Source: Spirochaetales bacterium
GTDB taxonomy: Bacteria > Spirochaetota > Spirochaetia > DTKZ01
Length of the DNA stretch: 27,211 nucleotides
Reading direction: 5' to 3'
NCBI GenBank assembly: GCA_031274005.1
Contig: JAISQU010000155.1
Span: 1-27,211, forward strand
Every line of letters starts with the position of its first letter. Position 1 is the first letter of the stretch. Positions 1 to 7,416 of this stretch are shown here, in pieces. Made by a program: the position numbers and the translations under genes. Under the pieces are notes generated by a model. It saw only the letters and a program-made list of their open reading frames with translations, did no database searches and had not been told where the DNA came from.

Positions 1-1
1 G

Positions 2-23
2 CAACCTGCCTTTAGGCAGGTTG
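2..23. repeat. Perfect hairpin, possible mtaB-side terminator or repeat end
   Basis: A 9-bp perfect stem (CAACCTGCC / GGCAGGTTG) closes a TTTA loop. It lies downstream of the minus-strand mtaB operon, so it could stop that transcript, but the bases that would hold a T-run fall outside the window. It directly adjoins the repeat copy at 37-97 and may be part of the same element. The 203 bases before mtaB show no coding potential that I can support. Confidence 0.5.
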
Positions 24-36
24 TACGCCGGCTTTT

Positions 37-97
37 CGCTCCAATCTTTTGGCTACGCCAAAAGGATTTCCGCTTCAATCCCTTGCGCGCCCGGGGG
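37..97 (-). repeat. Dispersed palindromic repeat, copy 1
   Basis: Read on the minus strand this 61-base stretch carries the core GGGCGCGCAAGGGATTGAAG, followed by GCGGAAAT and a near-perfect hairpin CTTTTGGC/GCCAAAAG. It matches 4071-4132 inside epmA at roughly 55 of 62 aligned columns by my hand alignment, with one single-base indel. Shorter related cores occur near 2905-2935 and 19506-19540. It is non-coding here. I read it as one member of a genome-dispersed short repeat family; what mobilises it is unknown. Confidence 0.75.
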
Positions 98-203
98 AGG
101 GGCAAGATATTAAACAGGCCCTAAGCGCGACAGGCGCCCAGGGGCTTTTGTTTATGAGGTTTTGGTTCGCGGAATTTTAGCCCGAAAAATAATCGCGCCC
201 CGG

Positions 204-1535
204 TTAATACCCTCTCTCTGAAATTTCCCCCAAAAGAAAGCCGTCCCCCGCGCCGCTTATTTTTACCGTAAGCAGCGCGCCGACAGCCACCCCGGACGGT
301 CCGCCGCCGGGCGCCGAAGCCCCCCGCACAGTCATATAATTTTCCGACAAACCCTCCCACCCTCCGGGGATACGCTTTTCAACAATAACCTCAAGACTGC
401 CGCCCGTAAGACTTTCCGCGTAACGCGCCCGGCCTTCGGCTGCAAGCGCGCGCAGAGAAGCCGCCCGCCGCCTGGCCGTCCGCTCCGGAACGCGGTTTTT
501 CATATTCCAGGCGGCGGTACCCGGACGCGGCGAAAAAGGAAAAACATGCAGGGACGCAAGACTCAGTTCGCGGACAAGAGTTTCGGTTTGGGCATGGTCT
601 TCCTCGGTTTCACCGGGAAACCCGCAAATTATATCCGCCGCGATAAAAGCCCCGCCGCGCTCCGCGCGCAGAAGATCAACAGCGCGGGTAACCATGGCGC
701 GGGTATAGCGGCGGCCCATGGCGCGCAAAACAGAGTCAGAGCCGGATTGCAGGGGAAGATGAAAATGCGGACACACCCGGGGGTGAGCCGCGGCGCGGGC
801 AAGGCTTTTGGTTATACCCTCAGGCTCAAGAGAAGAAATTCTGATGCGCGCCGAAGCGGCGCGGGCGGCGAGCTTTTCCAGAAGGCCGCAAAAATCCGTG
901 CTTCCCGAAGCGTACGACATAAGATTAACGCCGGTAAGAACAACCTCCCTGTAGCCCTCCGCTTGCAGAGCGCGAAAACGGCGCAGCGCCTCCTCCGCCT
1001 CCAGAGACACGGAGGGCCCCCGCGCGAGGCAAACCCGGCAATACGCGCAGCGGTTATCGCAGCCATCCTGGATTTTTAAAAAAGCGCGGGTATGAAAACT
1101 ACAGCGGGCCGCGCTGAAACCGAAAGCCCCTCCCGCCGCGCCGTTTTGAGCGAAAAAATCATCAAGAATACGCGCTCCCGGCAGCGCGGTCCCATCGGAA
1201 AGAAAAGACGGCAAATCAAGCAGCCGGGCCTTCTGGTCAAGCCCCAGAACAAGCACCCCCGGACCGAACTCCTCCTCCAGCCGCGCTTTTTCAAGCTGGG
1301 CATAGCAGCCCGTAACAATAACCGGCGACTCACCCCGGCCGGTCAGAATTTTGCGCAGCACGCGGCGGGCCTTTTGCTCACTCTTTGAAGTTACCGTACA
1401 CGTATTGAGAATATACACATCGGCCGGCTCATCCACACCCGCGGCCGTATGTCCGGCGCGGCGGAAAGCGTCAGCCAGAGCCTCGGTTTCGCTTTGATTG
1501 AGTTTACAGCCGAGAGTATAAAAACCCGCCCTCAT
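204..1535 (-). CDS. mtaB: tRNA (t6A37) methylthiotransferase MtaB
   Basis: Radical SAM enzyme that adds a methylthio group to t6A at position 37 of ANN-decoding tRNAs, stabilising codon pairing. The three cysteines of the N-terminal UPF0004 domain are visible (C10 in TLGCKLNQ, C46 in NTCTVT, C77 in TGCYAQ); they hold the auxiliary 4Fe-4S cluster. The radical SAM motif is C159-x3-C163-x2-C166 in QDGCDNRCAYC, and a TRAM-like RNA-binding segment occupies about the last 65 residues. TLGCKLNQSE and the 443-residue length fit MtaB rather than MiaB or RimO. The ATG overlaps the stop of the upstream TPR gene by four bases, so translation is probably coupled. The operon partners (bactofilin, TPR protein) have no obvious link to tRNA modification. 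Confidence 0.93.
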   Translation of the reverse strand: MRAGFYTLGCKLNQSETEALADAFRRAGHTAAGVDEPADVYILNTCTVTSKSEQKARRVLRKILTGRGESPVIVTGCYAQLEKARLEEEFGPGVLVLGLDQKARLLDLPSFLSDGTALPGARILDDFFAQNGAAGGAFGFSAARCSFHTRAFLKIQDGCDNRCAYCRVCLARGPSVSLEAEEALRRFRALQAEGYREVVLTGVNLMSYASGSTDFCGLLEKLAARAASARIRISSLEPEGITKSLARAAAHPRVCPHFHLPLQSGSDSVLRAMGRRYTRAMVTRAVDLLRAERGGAFIAADIICGFPGETEEDHAQTETLVRELSLASLHVFPFSPRPGTAAWNMKNRVPERTARRRAASLRALAAEGRARYAESLTGGSLEVIVEKRIPGGWEGLSENYMTVRGASAPGGGPSGVAVGALLTVKISGAGDGFLLGEISERGY

Positions 1536-2182
1536 CCTGACTCTGGCTCAGAGGCTGCCGCGCCGGGATTCAGAATTTCCTGCACCCGCCCGCGGCCCCG
1601 CAGCGCGTCATTCAAATTTGAATTAAGCTGCAAAGCCTTATTGTAGGCCTCAAGGGAATAACGGTAATCCTTCGCCTGCTCGCGTGTATACCCAAGCCGG
1701 GCCCAGCGCACAGCGATATTGGGATTATAATGTACAGCCGTGGAAATGGCTATATCCGCGTTATTCCATTCGCCCAGCCGGATAAAAATCTCTCCCATAA
1801 AATAATAAATTTCGCCTATAGCGTCCCCTGTAGGCGCGATGGACACATACTCCTCAAAATATTTTAGCGCCTCAAGGTTATTCCCCAAATTATAATTTGC
1901 CTCGCCGACAATCTGAATCATCCTGTGATCATAACGCGAAACACCCAGGCCCCTGTTCCCGTAAACAAGAGCCTCCTCATTCCGCCCCATCCGCAAAAGA
2001 CTCCAGCCCAGAACGACATACGAGTTCATATTCCGCGGCATCTCCTTCAGCTCATCAAGACAAACCTCGACGGCGCGGCCGTAATTCTTTTGACGGTACA
2101 AAACAAGCGCGTCCGGCCTCTCCTGCGCAAAAAGCCCCGCGCACAGAAAAACTAAAAAACAAAATATAATTTTAATTTTCAT
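1532..2182 (-). CDS. Secreted TPR-repeat protein
   Basis: 216 residues. The first 19 are a classic signal peptide: MKIK, a hydrophobic FCFLVFLCAGL core, then LFAQ as a likely cleavage site. The Cys at 15 is not in a convincing lipobox, so I do not call a lipoprotein. The rest is made of helical tetratricopeptide repeats, with the W/LG/Y and A-x-x-x-Y-x-x-A-L pattern visible in at least four units (for example YRYSLEAYNKALQLN at about 175-190). It ends in a low-complexity AAASEPESG tail. TPR proteins are scaffolds; the partner is unknown. It lies between bactofilin (11-base overlap upstream) and mtaB (4-base overlap downstream). The pairing with a bactofilin suggests a periplasmic or envelope role in cell shape, but that is inference. 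Confidence 0.85.
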   Translation of the reverse strand: MKIKIIFCFLVFLCAGLFAQERPDALVLYRQKNYGRAVEVCLDELKEMPRNMNSYVVLGWSLLRMGRNEEALVYGNRGLGVSRYDHRMIQIVGEANYNLGNNLEALKYFEEYVSIAPTGDAIGEIYYFMGEIFIRLGEWNNADIAISTAVHYNPNIAVRWARLGYTREQAKDYRYSLEAYNKALQLNSNLNDALRGRGRVQEILNPGAAASEPESG

Positions 2183-2555
2183 TCTTAGTCTCCTCGATTT
2201 TCTTCTGCTGAGGCATATCGCAATGCCCGCGAAAATAACAACCGCTTTGAATCACAAGATCGGGCGTCGAAACATTCCCATCCATGGACGAGCCGGAAAA
2301 AAGTTCCAGCTTGCCGCTTGTGCGCACCTCGCCCTTGACGCTGCCCTTGAGCCACACCCTGCCCGCCTCAATCCTGGCCTCGACAACCGCGCCCTTGTTT
2401 ATGTAAACATCCCCCGCGGACGTAATAGAACCCTTCAAACGCCCCTTGATGAGCAGCGGCTTCTCAAAAGACACCTGCCCGTCAAAAAAAACATCCCCGG
2501 AAATAACCGTATCCATATCCGTTTCATCTGTATAGTGCTGACGATAATCTGACAT
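2172..2555 (-). CDS. Bactofilin (polymer-forming cytoskeletal protein)
   Basis: 127 residues of the bactofilin/DUF583 fold. After about 15 polar residues come short beta-helix rungs rich in G and V: TVISGDVFFDGQVSFEKPL, IKGRLKGSITSAGDVYINKG, and so on to residue 115. A short charged tail, QQKKIEETKNEN, follows. Bactofilins polymerise without nucleotide and help set cell shape or place wall enzymes; in spirochaetes they bear on helical shape and flagellar position. I chose the ATG at 2555 because AGGAG precedes it by five bases; an upstream in-frame ATG at 2576 lacks a better site. It is the first gene of the bactofilin-TPR-mtaB operon and is served by the promoter at 2677-2706. Confidence 0.88.
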   Translation of the reverse strand: MSDYRQHYTDETDMDTVISGDVFFDGQVSFEKPLLIKGRLKGSITSAGDVYINKGAVVEARIEAGRVWLKGSVKGEVRTSGKLELFSGSSMDGNVSTPDLVIQSGCYFRGHCDMPQQKKIEETKNEN

Positions 2556-2676
2556 TATAACTCCTGGCTGCAACAATAGACCCGGTCAGGTTCCCCTCAA
2601 GTCTCACAATTTTGCGCTCAAAGACCGCGAAATTGGTAAGAAATTGTTCAGAAACTCAAATTTCCGGACAACTCTA

Positions 2677-2706
2677 ATCTTACTTTTCAAAACAGGGAAA
2701 TGTCAA
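2677..2706 (-). promoter_or_regulatory. Sigma70-type promoter for the bactofilin operon
   Basis: On the minus strand a perfect TTGACA (2706-2701) is followed after 18 bases by TAAGAT (2682-2677). Transcription would begin near 2670, giving a leader of about 115 bases before the bactofilin ATG. The promoter ends about 27 bases from the outer edge of the inverted-repeat element at 2733-2966, so the element separates this promoter from epmA. Confidence 0.6.
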
Positions 2707-2732
2707 GCGCGCGCAATCTATTTTTGGAATTT

Positions 2733-2966
2733 GAGCCGGTTCCAAAATGAAAACCGTAATCATTCGTGCGCATTTTTTGCGGCGAAACCGCAAAAAACCG
2801 GGCTTTCCGGGGGGGGCCGCCCAGTAGACTACAAGCCGTAAAAATCAGACCTGAAAAATTGCAAAGCAATTTTGTAAGCGTCTTTACACAAAACGGACGC
2901 TCGCGCCCCTTCAATCCCATTGCGCCCCACGGGTTTCAAAAAATGGTTTCATTTTGGAACCGGCTC
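2733..2966. mobile_element. MITE-like element with terminal inverted repeats
   Basis: The stretch begins with GAGCCGGTTCCAAAATG (2733-2749) and ends with its reverse complement (2950-2966). The match continues inward for 22-23 bases in all, with a single A/T length difference. It is 234 bp long and has no credible gene. Inside are a 10-bp hairpin (2773-2797), an 8-bp hairpin AAAATTGC/GCAATTTT (2855-2873) and, at 2903-2934, the CGCCCCTTCAATCCC core shared with the other repeats. I see no target-site duplication, so true transposition is not shown. It fills most of the 2577-3079 gap; the rest of that gap holds the bactofilin promoter and the block at 3048-3075. Confidence 0.65.
2773..2797. terminator. 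Hairpin flanked by T/A runs, possible two-way terminator
   Basis: The stem TTTTTTGCGG / CCGCAAAAAA closes a CGAAA loop. Whichever strand is read, a GC-rich stem base is preceded by A/T and followed by a run of six U or its partner, so it could weakly stop transcription both ways. It lies inside the inverted-repeat element. The GC part of the stem is only four base pairs, so strength is doubtful. Confidence 0.35.
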
Positions 2967-3047
2967 CGTAATCAGATTATCTACCCTTTTAGTATAACAG
3001 ATGCTTTCACTCTGCGCTATAGACTCACGGGGACTCCGGGCGCGCCA

Positions 3048-3075
3048 TTTTTTTCCGTACAAAATCACCGGAAGC
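3048..3075 (+). repeat. Dispersed repeat block (CAAAATCACCGGAAGC), copy 1
   Basis: A T-run followed by CCGTACAAAATCACCGGAAGC matches 19307-19335 over 28 bases with two differences, and the following GCCGCGC is also shared. The block ends five bases before the first possible ATG of epmA and supplies the GGAAG that could serve as its ribosome binding site. It is direct relative to its partner, whereas the neighbouring inverted-repeat material is reversed, so the two gaps are mosaics. Confidence 0.65.
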
Positions 3076-3079
3076 TTCT

Positions 3080-4306
3080 ATGCCGCGCTGTTGGATAAAT
3101 CGCGGCTTGCCTCCCGCTTTTTTTGTGTATATCCTTGCCTGCATGACTGGCGAAGTTATCCGCGCCCGCGCCGCGCTGACGGCCGGGGTACGTTCTTTTT
3201 TTACGGGTAAAAATTACCTGGAGGTGGAAACCCCTCTTCTCGCGCCGGCGCTGATTCCCGAAGCGGCCATAGAGGTATTTAAAACGCGTTTCGAGCATCC
3301 CTACCGCGCGGGACGGGATCTGTATTTGACCCCTTCGCCGGAGTTGTGGATGAAGAGGCTTATCGCCGGCGGCATGGGGAATATTTTTCAGATATGCAAG
3401 GCTTTCCGCAACGCCGAGGCTCTGGGCAGGCTGCATAATCCTGAGTTTACGATTCTTGAATATTACACGGTAAACGCGGACTGCCGCGATTCGCTTGAGC
3501 TGACGCAGGAACTCTTCGCTCATCTTGTGAAAGTCTGCGAGGAGGCGCCGGGTGTTTTCGCGGGCGCCGCGCTGCGCGAAAGGCTTGCCCGCCTTGCCCC
3601 GCCTTTCCGCAGGATGAGCATGGCGCAGGCTTTTGGGCAGTACGCGGGCCTGGACCTTGAGGAGTTTTGTCCGCGGGAGCCGGCCGCCGCGCCGGAGGCG
3701 GCGCGGCGGCTTTCGGCGCGGGCCCGCGGGCTTGGCCTTCCCGCCGGCGAGGGAGACGCCTGGGAAGAGGCTTTTAACCGCGTGTTCGCCGGCGTGGTGG
3801 AACCTGCCCTGCCGCGGGATAAGCCATTGGCCCTGACCTGTTACCCCCGCGGGGTCCGCTGCCTTGCGAAAGATGTTCCGGGGACGCCCTGGAACGAACG
3901 CTGGGAATTGTACGCCTGCGGTATGGAAATAGCCAATTGTTTTACCGAAGAGGCAGACGCGGAAAAAATAGCCGCGTATTTTCGCGAAGAGGCGCCGCTT
4001 AAAGAGAAGGCCCTTGTGCCCCACGCGATAGACGGGGATTTTACCTCTTTGTACGCGCACAGGGAAAAAGCCCCCGGGCGCGCAAGGGACAGCAGCGGAA
4101 ATCTTTTTGGCGCAAGCCAAAAAATTGCAGCGTATGGCCCGGCCGCGGCGGAGGGGCTTCCCCGCGCCGCGGATGCGCCCAAATCCGCGGACACATCCGG
4201 CGTGGCTGTCGGGCTGGACCGGCTTTTTATGGCTTTTTTGGGCGAGGAGGCTATTGGGGGGGTGATTCTTTTTCCGTTTTCTGATATAATCGCGCCTCAC
4301 AGTTAA
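3080..4306 (+). CDS. epmA: EF-P lysine ligase EpmA (GenX/PoxA), with a repeat-derived insertion
   Basis: A class II lysyl-tRNA-synthetase-like enzyme without an anticodon domain; the family activates (R)-beta-lysine and attaches it to EF-P. Visible motifs are FFTGKNYLEVETPLL (motif 1), the PSPELWMKRL and QICKAFRNAE...HNPEFTILEYY region (motif 2) and SGVAVGLDRLFMAFLG (motif 3). It lies 36 bases before efp, its expected substrate. The ATG at 3080 has GGAAG five bases upstream but sits in repeat DNA; the in-frame ATG at 3143 (387 residues) begins nearer the family core but has no clear binding site. Between AIDG and motif 3 are about 40 residues more than I recall for the E. coli protein. Of these, about 331-351 are encoded by a dispersed repeat (4071-4132). 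epmB is not in the window. Confidence 0.88.
   Translation: MPRCWINRGLPPAFFVYILACMTGEVIRARAALTAGVRSFFTGKNYLEVETPLLAPALIPEAAIEVFKTRFEHPYRAGRDLYLTPSPELWMKRLIAGGMGNIFQICKAFRNAEALGRLHNPEFTILEYYTVNADCRDSLELTQELFAHLVKVCEEAPGVFAGAALRERLARLAPPFRRMSMAQAFGQYAGLDLEEFCPREPAAAPEAARRLSARARGLGLPAGEGDAWEEAFNRVFAGVVEPALPRDKPLALTCYPRGVRCLAKDVPGTPWNERWELYACGMEIANCFTEEADAEKIAAYFREEAPLKEKALVPHAIDGDFTSLYAHREKAPGRARDSSGNLFGASQKIAAYGPAAAEGLPRAADAPKSADTSGVAVGLDRLFMAFLGEEAIGGVILFPFSDIIAPHS
4071..4132 (+). repeat. Dispersed palindromic repeat inside epmA, in frame
   Basis: This 62-base stretch of the epmA reading frame matches the non-coding repeat at 37-97 (minus strand): the first 19 bases are identical, as are GCGGAAATC and TTTTGGCG further on. 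In the epmA frame the sister copy would read GAT TGA AGC, a stop; here the codons are GAC AGC AGC. A further one-base indel (TAG against CAAG) accompanies the open frame. The encoded residues are PGRARDSSGNLFGASQKIAA, a flexible low-complexity stretch. Confidence 0.75.
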
Positions 4307-4342
4307 TTTACGAAAACGAAAGACCAAGGGGTAATATACGCC

Positions 4343-4906
4343 ATGATTAAAGCAGGAGCGATTGACAAGGGGATGTGTCTTCTTATGAAGAACGCGCCTT
4401 ATCTGGTTGTGGAGAGGGAATTTGTAAGCCCGGGGAAGGGTTCGGCGTTTGTGCGGCTGAAGCTGAAGAGCCTGACGACGGGCCAGACGCTGCAGGAGAC
4501 GATTAAGACAAATGACAGTGTTGAGGAGGCGCAGGTCGCGGACCGTAACGCGCAGTTTATGTACGCGGACGCTACGGATTATCATTTTATGGATACGGAG
4601 AATTACGAGCAGTTCGCCGTGCCCCGCGAGGGTATGGAGGATAAGCAGTATTATTTGCAGGAGGGCCACACCTACTATGTTACCGAGTGGGAGGGCAAGT
4701 TTATCGAGGTGAAGATTCCGTACAAGATTGTTCTGACCGTGACGGAGGCGCAGGAGGCTTTGAAGGGCGATACGGTTACCGGCGCGACGAAAACCGTTGT
4801 GCTGGAGACGGGTTTGTCTATCCGCGTGCCTATTTTTATCAAGCAGGGCGAGAAGGTTATGATTAATACCGAGTCAAACGAATATGTGGAGAGGGTGAAC
4901 TCTTAG
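4343..4906 (+). CDS. efp: Translation elongation factor P
   Basis: 187 residues, normal for EF-P, which enters the ribosomal E site and rescues stalling at polyproline. The three beta-barrel domains can be followed: the KOW-like N-terminal domain with the loop EFVSPGKGSAF, the middle OB domain, and the C-terminal domain with GDTVTGATKTVVLETGLSIRVPIFI. The loop tip carries K32 (PGKG), the position modified by EpmA in other bacteria, and the epmA gene just upstream supports that modification here. AAGGGG lies 11 bases before the ATG. A TATAAT at 4285-4290 upstream could give a separate promoter, but its -35 region is poor. The CheA linker is proline-rich, so EF-P dependence of some window genes is plausible. 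Confidence 0.97.
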   Translation: MIKAGAIDKGMCLLMKNAPYLVVEREFVSPGKGSAFVRLKLKSLTTGQTLQETIKTNDSVEEAQVADRNAQFMYADATDYHFMDTENYEQFAVPREGMEDKQYYLQEGHTYYVTEWEGKFIEVKIPYKIVLTVTEAQEALKGDTVTGATKTVVLETGLSIRVPIFIKQGEKVMINTESNEYVERVNS

Positions 4907-4997
4907 AGCCGCTTAAGGCGGGGCCATTGCCGCAATGGTTTGGCGCTGAATAGTGTCCGCCTTCACTCCCTCCGCATAATTGCCGATAAGGAGAGAT

Positions 4998-6485
4998 ATG
5001 GCAAATCTCGTGGTTATTAACCTTCAGGACGGGCAGTTTCTCTCCCAAACCCTGTCCGGCCGCCCTGTTATCGAGTGGACGCTTGACTACGCGAAAACCC
5101 TTGTCCCCGAAAAAGACATAACCTTCATAGCGGCAGGCGCGGCCGGAGTTCCCCCCTTCAAAACTCTTACCCTTGAATCATATACAGACGCCTGCCTTAT
5201 CAAAGCTCTGAGGCAGCTCGCGGAGGGTTACGAGAACATTATCTATATTTTCGGGGACAGTCCCTTTCTCGACGCGCAAACAAGCCGCCTTATGCTGGAA
5301 AACCATACTCACTATTACGCCCATTACACCTTCGCCGACGGTTATCCCGCGGGCATGACTCCTGAAATTATCGCGGCGCGCACTCTTGCGGCTCTCGCTG
5401 CCCTGTGCACAGAAAACCGGCCCGTAAACCGCGAAACCCTTTTTACCCTCATCCAGAAAGATATTAACGCCTTCGACCTTGAAACGCAGTTGTCGCCCAA
5501 AGATATGCGCCTTCTGCGCGCCAGCCTGACCGTTGACTCGCGGCGCAACCACCTGCTGTGTGAAAGAATAGCCGCGGCTCTGCCCGGCGCGGGCCCCGCG
5601 GGCAGCGCGGTTCTTTCGCTTCTGGAAGAAAAACCTGAAATTCTGCGTACGCTTCCGGCCTTTGTCGCCGTACAAATTACCGAAGGCTGCCCTCATGCCT
5701 GCATGTCCTGCCCGTATCCGCTTTTCGCCAAAGACATTCAGTCAAAAAAAGGTTTTATGCGGCATGAAGATTTCGATATTATCGCCGGTAAAACCGCGGA
5801 CTTTTGCGGCGACGCCGTCATAGGGGTTTCCCTCTGGGGCGAACCCTCCTTCTACCCGGATTTTCCCCAAATAGCGCGGGCCGTCGCCGGGAGGCCCGGC
5901 CTCAAACTTCTTATAGAAACCTCCGGCATAGGCTGGAAGGATGATGTTGTGCGCGAATGCGGCGAAATACTGGACGGCCGCCTGACCTGGATAGTCAGCC
6001 TTGACGCCGTAGATTCCGGGCAGTACGAGCGGCTGCGGGGACCCGGCTGGGAGGAAGCCCTTGCCCGCGCGGAAACGCTTCTTGCGTGGTTTCCCGGCAG
6101 CGCCTATGTGCAGGCTCTGCGCATGGCCGACAACGAGGAAACACTGGAAACCTTTTATCGTACATGGAAGGAGAAGACCGGCTGCCTTATCATACAGAAG
6201 TACGACTGGTTCTGCGGTTTTCTGCCCCAGCGTAAAGTGACGGATCTTTCGCCCCTCAACAGGTTCCCCTGCCGCCACCTGCAAAGGGATTTGTCTGTTC
6301 TTATTGACGGAAGCGTTCCCCTCTGCCGTGAAGATATACACAAAACCTCTGTCCTGGGAAATCTTCTCACGGATGATATCAGGACAATCTGGGAGGCGGC
6401 GGACGGCCGGTACCATGAACACCTTGCGAAAAACTACTCCGATATCTGCGGGAAGTGTGATGAGTATTATACCTACAATTTCTGA
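4998..6485 (+). CDS. Spiro-SPASM-type radical SAM protein with N-terminal nucleotidyltransferase-like domain
   Basis: 495 residues. Residues 1-205 look like a degenerate nucleotidyltransferase: IIYIFGDSPFLDAQT in the middle and MRLLRASLTVDSRRN near its end, recalling the DLRLTVDT ending of SpsF-type enzymes. Then comes a radical SAM domain with C231-x3-C235-x2-C238 (TEGCPHACMSCPYP), GVSLWGEPSFYP and VSLDAVDSGQYERLRG. A C-terminal SPASM-like region has Cys at FPCRH, VPLCRED and ICGKCDEY, enough for an auxiliary cluster. The architecture matches what I recall as spiro-SPASM proteins. The reaction is unknown. I chose the ATG at 4998 (AAGGAG five bases upstream) over a TTG at 4980. It opens the seven-gene overlapping run; the next gene starts 26 bases before its stop. 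Confidence 0.85.
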   Translation: MANLVVINLQDGQFLSQTLSGRPVIEWTLDYAKTLVPEKDITFIAAGAAGVPPFKTLTLESYTDACLIKALRQLAEGYENIIYIFGDSPFLDAQTSRLMLENHTHYYAHYTFADGYPAGMTPEIIAARTLAALAALCTENRPVNRETLFTLIQKDINAFDLETQLSPKDMRLLRASLTVDSRRNHLLCERIAAALPGAGPAGSAVLSLLEEKPEILRTLPAFVAVQITEGCPHACMSCPYPLFAKDIQSKKGFMRHEDFDIIAGKTADFCGDAVIGVSLWGEPSFYPDFPQIARAVAGRPGLKLLIETSGIGWKDDVVRECGEILDGRLTWIVSLDAVDSGQYERLRGPGWEEALARAETLLAWFPGSAYVQALRMADNEETLETFYRTWKEKTGCLIIQKYDWFCGFLPQRKVTDLSPLNRFPCRHLQRDLSVLIDGSVPLCREDIHKTSVLGNLLTDDIRTIWEAADGRYHEHLAKNYSDICGKCDEYYTYNF

Positions 6486-7416
6486 GGCCTCGAGCTATAC
6501 GGTTGTCGGCGGCCCCGGAAGCCAGGTTCGTGACGACCAGGTTTTTTCCCTCATCCTCCTTAACCGCGGCGGCAGCATGAACCGCGCGGATGCTCTGGAA
6601 GATTTTGGGAAACTCCATCCCGGCGAAATCATCTCAATAGAGAACTCCGGCGGCGCCTGGGCCATAGAATCCCTGGCCGCGCAATTTCCCCGCGTGCGTT
6701 TTATTCTGCCGGGAAGCCCCGTGAGTCCCGGCGAATGCGTCAATATAGGCATACGGGAGGCCAAAGGCCGCCTTGCCGCCGTGCTCTGGAGCGACATGAA
6801 AGCGGCCCCCTCCGGCTTTCCCGAAGCTGAGCTCAGGGCGCTGCAGGAGGATCCGCCCCTGTGTACCATGCCCTGGTTTTACAACCGCGATAACGAAGCC
6901 ATGCCCGTCCTGCAGACCCCGGCCTTTCAGGAAAAAAAGCTGAAGGTTCTGCCCGGCCTTCCCGCGCAGGAGGTTTCCCCGACGCTTTTCCCCTGCGATT
7001 ACTGCGGAATTTACTCGCGTGAAAAATTTCTCGCTCTGGACGGTTACGATCCCGCCATCCGCGGGCCTTGGTGGCAGAAAGCGGATTTCGGTTTCCGGGC
7101 GCGCCTCTGGGGAGAAAAAATCGTATCCAGCCGCCGGTTCCGCGTTGGCGCGAGCGAAAACGCCCCCGCGGAGAACACCGGCGCAGGCCCGGATTACAGG
7201 GCCTTTTTCCTGAAAAACCTTGCCGTCAGGTATGCCGGCGGCGGCGCTCATCTTTCCCTCTCCGCCTTTTTCCCGTTTTTTCTGCACTCGGGCTGCGGTT
7301 TTTTTACGGCCTTCTCCGAGTTTCGCGCCGCCAGGCAGTGGGTAAGCCGCAATTCGTCCCGCTTCAAAATGGACCCGCAAAGCATAGCCGAACATTGGGA
7401 GGAGGCAGCGGAATGA
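6460..7416 (+). CDS. Glycosyltransferase family 2-like protein
   Basis: 318 residues. The fold pattern of a GT-A enzyme is visible: FSLILLNRGG and GEIISIENSGG as the first strands, SPGECVNIGIREAKGRLAAVLWSDM where GT2 proteins have N-x-G-x-x-x-A-x-G and the D-x-D segment, then GIYSREKFLALDGYDPAIRG and WWQKADFGFRARLWGEKI, matching the region of the catalytic base. The canonical D-x-D is replaced by WSDM, so activity or the metal site may differ. No membrane segment is convincing except a hydrophobic patch at about 265-275. The ATG at 6460 overlaps the upstream gene by 26 bases and GGAAG precedes it. A sugar-transfer role fits the SpsF- and SpsG-like neighbours; donor and acceptor are unknown. 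Confidence 0.7.
   Translation: MSIIPTISEASSYTVVGGPGSQVRDDQVFSLILLNRGGSMNRADALEDFGKLHPGEIISIENSGGAWAIESLAAQFPRVRFILPGSPVSPGECVNIGIREAKGRLAAVLWSDMKAAPSGFPEAELRALQEDPPLCTMPWFYNRDNEAMPVLQTPAFQEKKLKVLPGLPAQEVSPTLFPCDYCGIYSREKFLALDGYDPAIRGPWWQKADFGFRARLWGEKIVSSRRFRVGASENAPAENTGAGPDYRAFFLKNLAVRYAGGGAHLSLSAFFPFFLHSGCGFFTAFSEFRAARQWVSRNSSRFKMDPQSIAEHWEEAAE

Noticed and set aside
2726..2973. Target-site duplication around the inverted-repeat element
   Set aside because: Flanks GGAATTT and CGTAATC do not match, so a recent transposition footprint is not supported.
2644..3098. Small open frames in the gap before epmA
   Set aside because: They run through inverted repeats and hairpins, have no ribosome sites of note and show no protein-like pattern.
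4907..4945. Terminator after efp
   Set aside because: Two short stems (CCGC/GCGG and CCATTG/CAATGG) are present but no T-run follows, so I did not list a terminator.
4982..4989. GCCGATAA, the -10 box of sigma28 flagellar promoters, ahead of the spiro-SPASM gene
   Set aside because: It overlaps the ribosome site AAGGAG, would start transcription at the start codon, and no TAAA lies 15 bases upstream (the DNA there is CTTCACTCCC). Chance is likelier.
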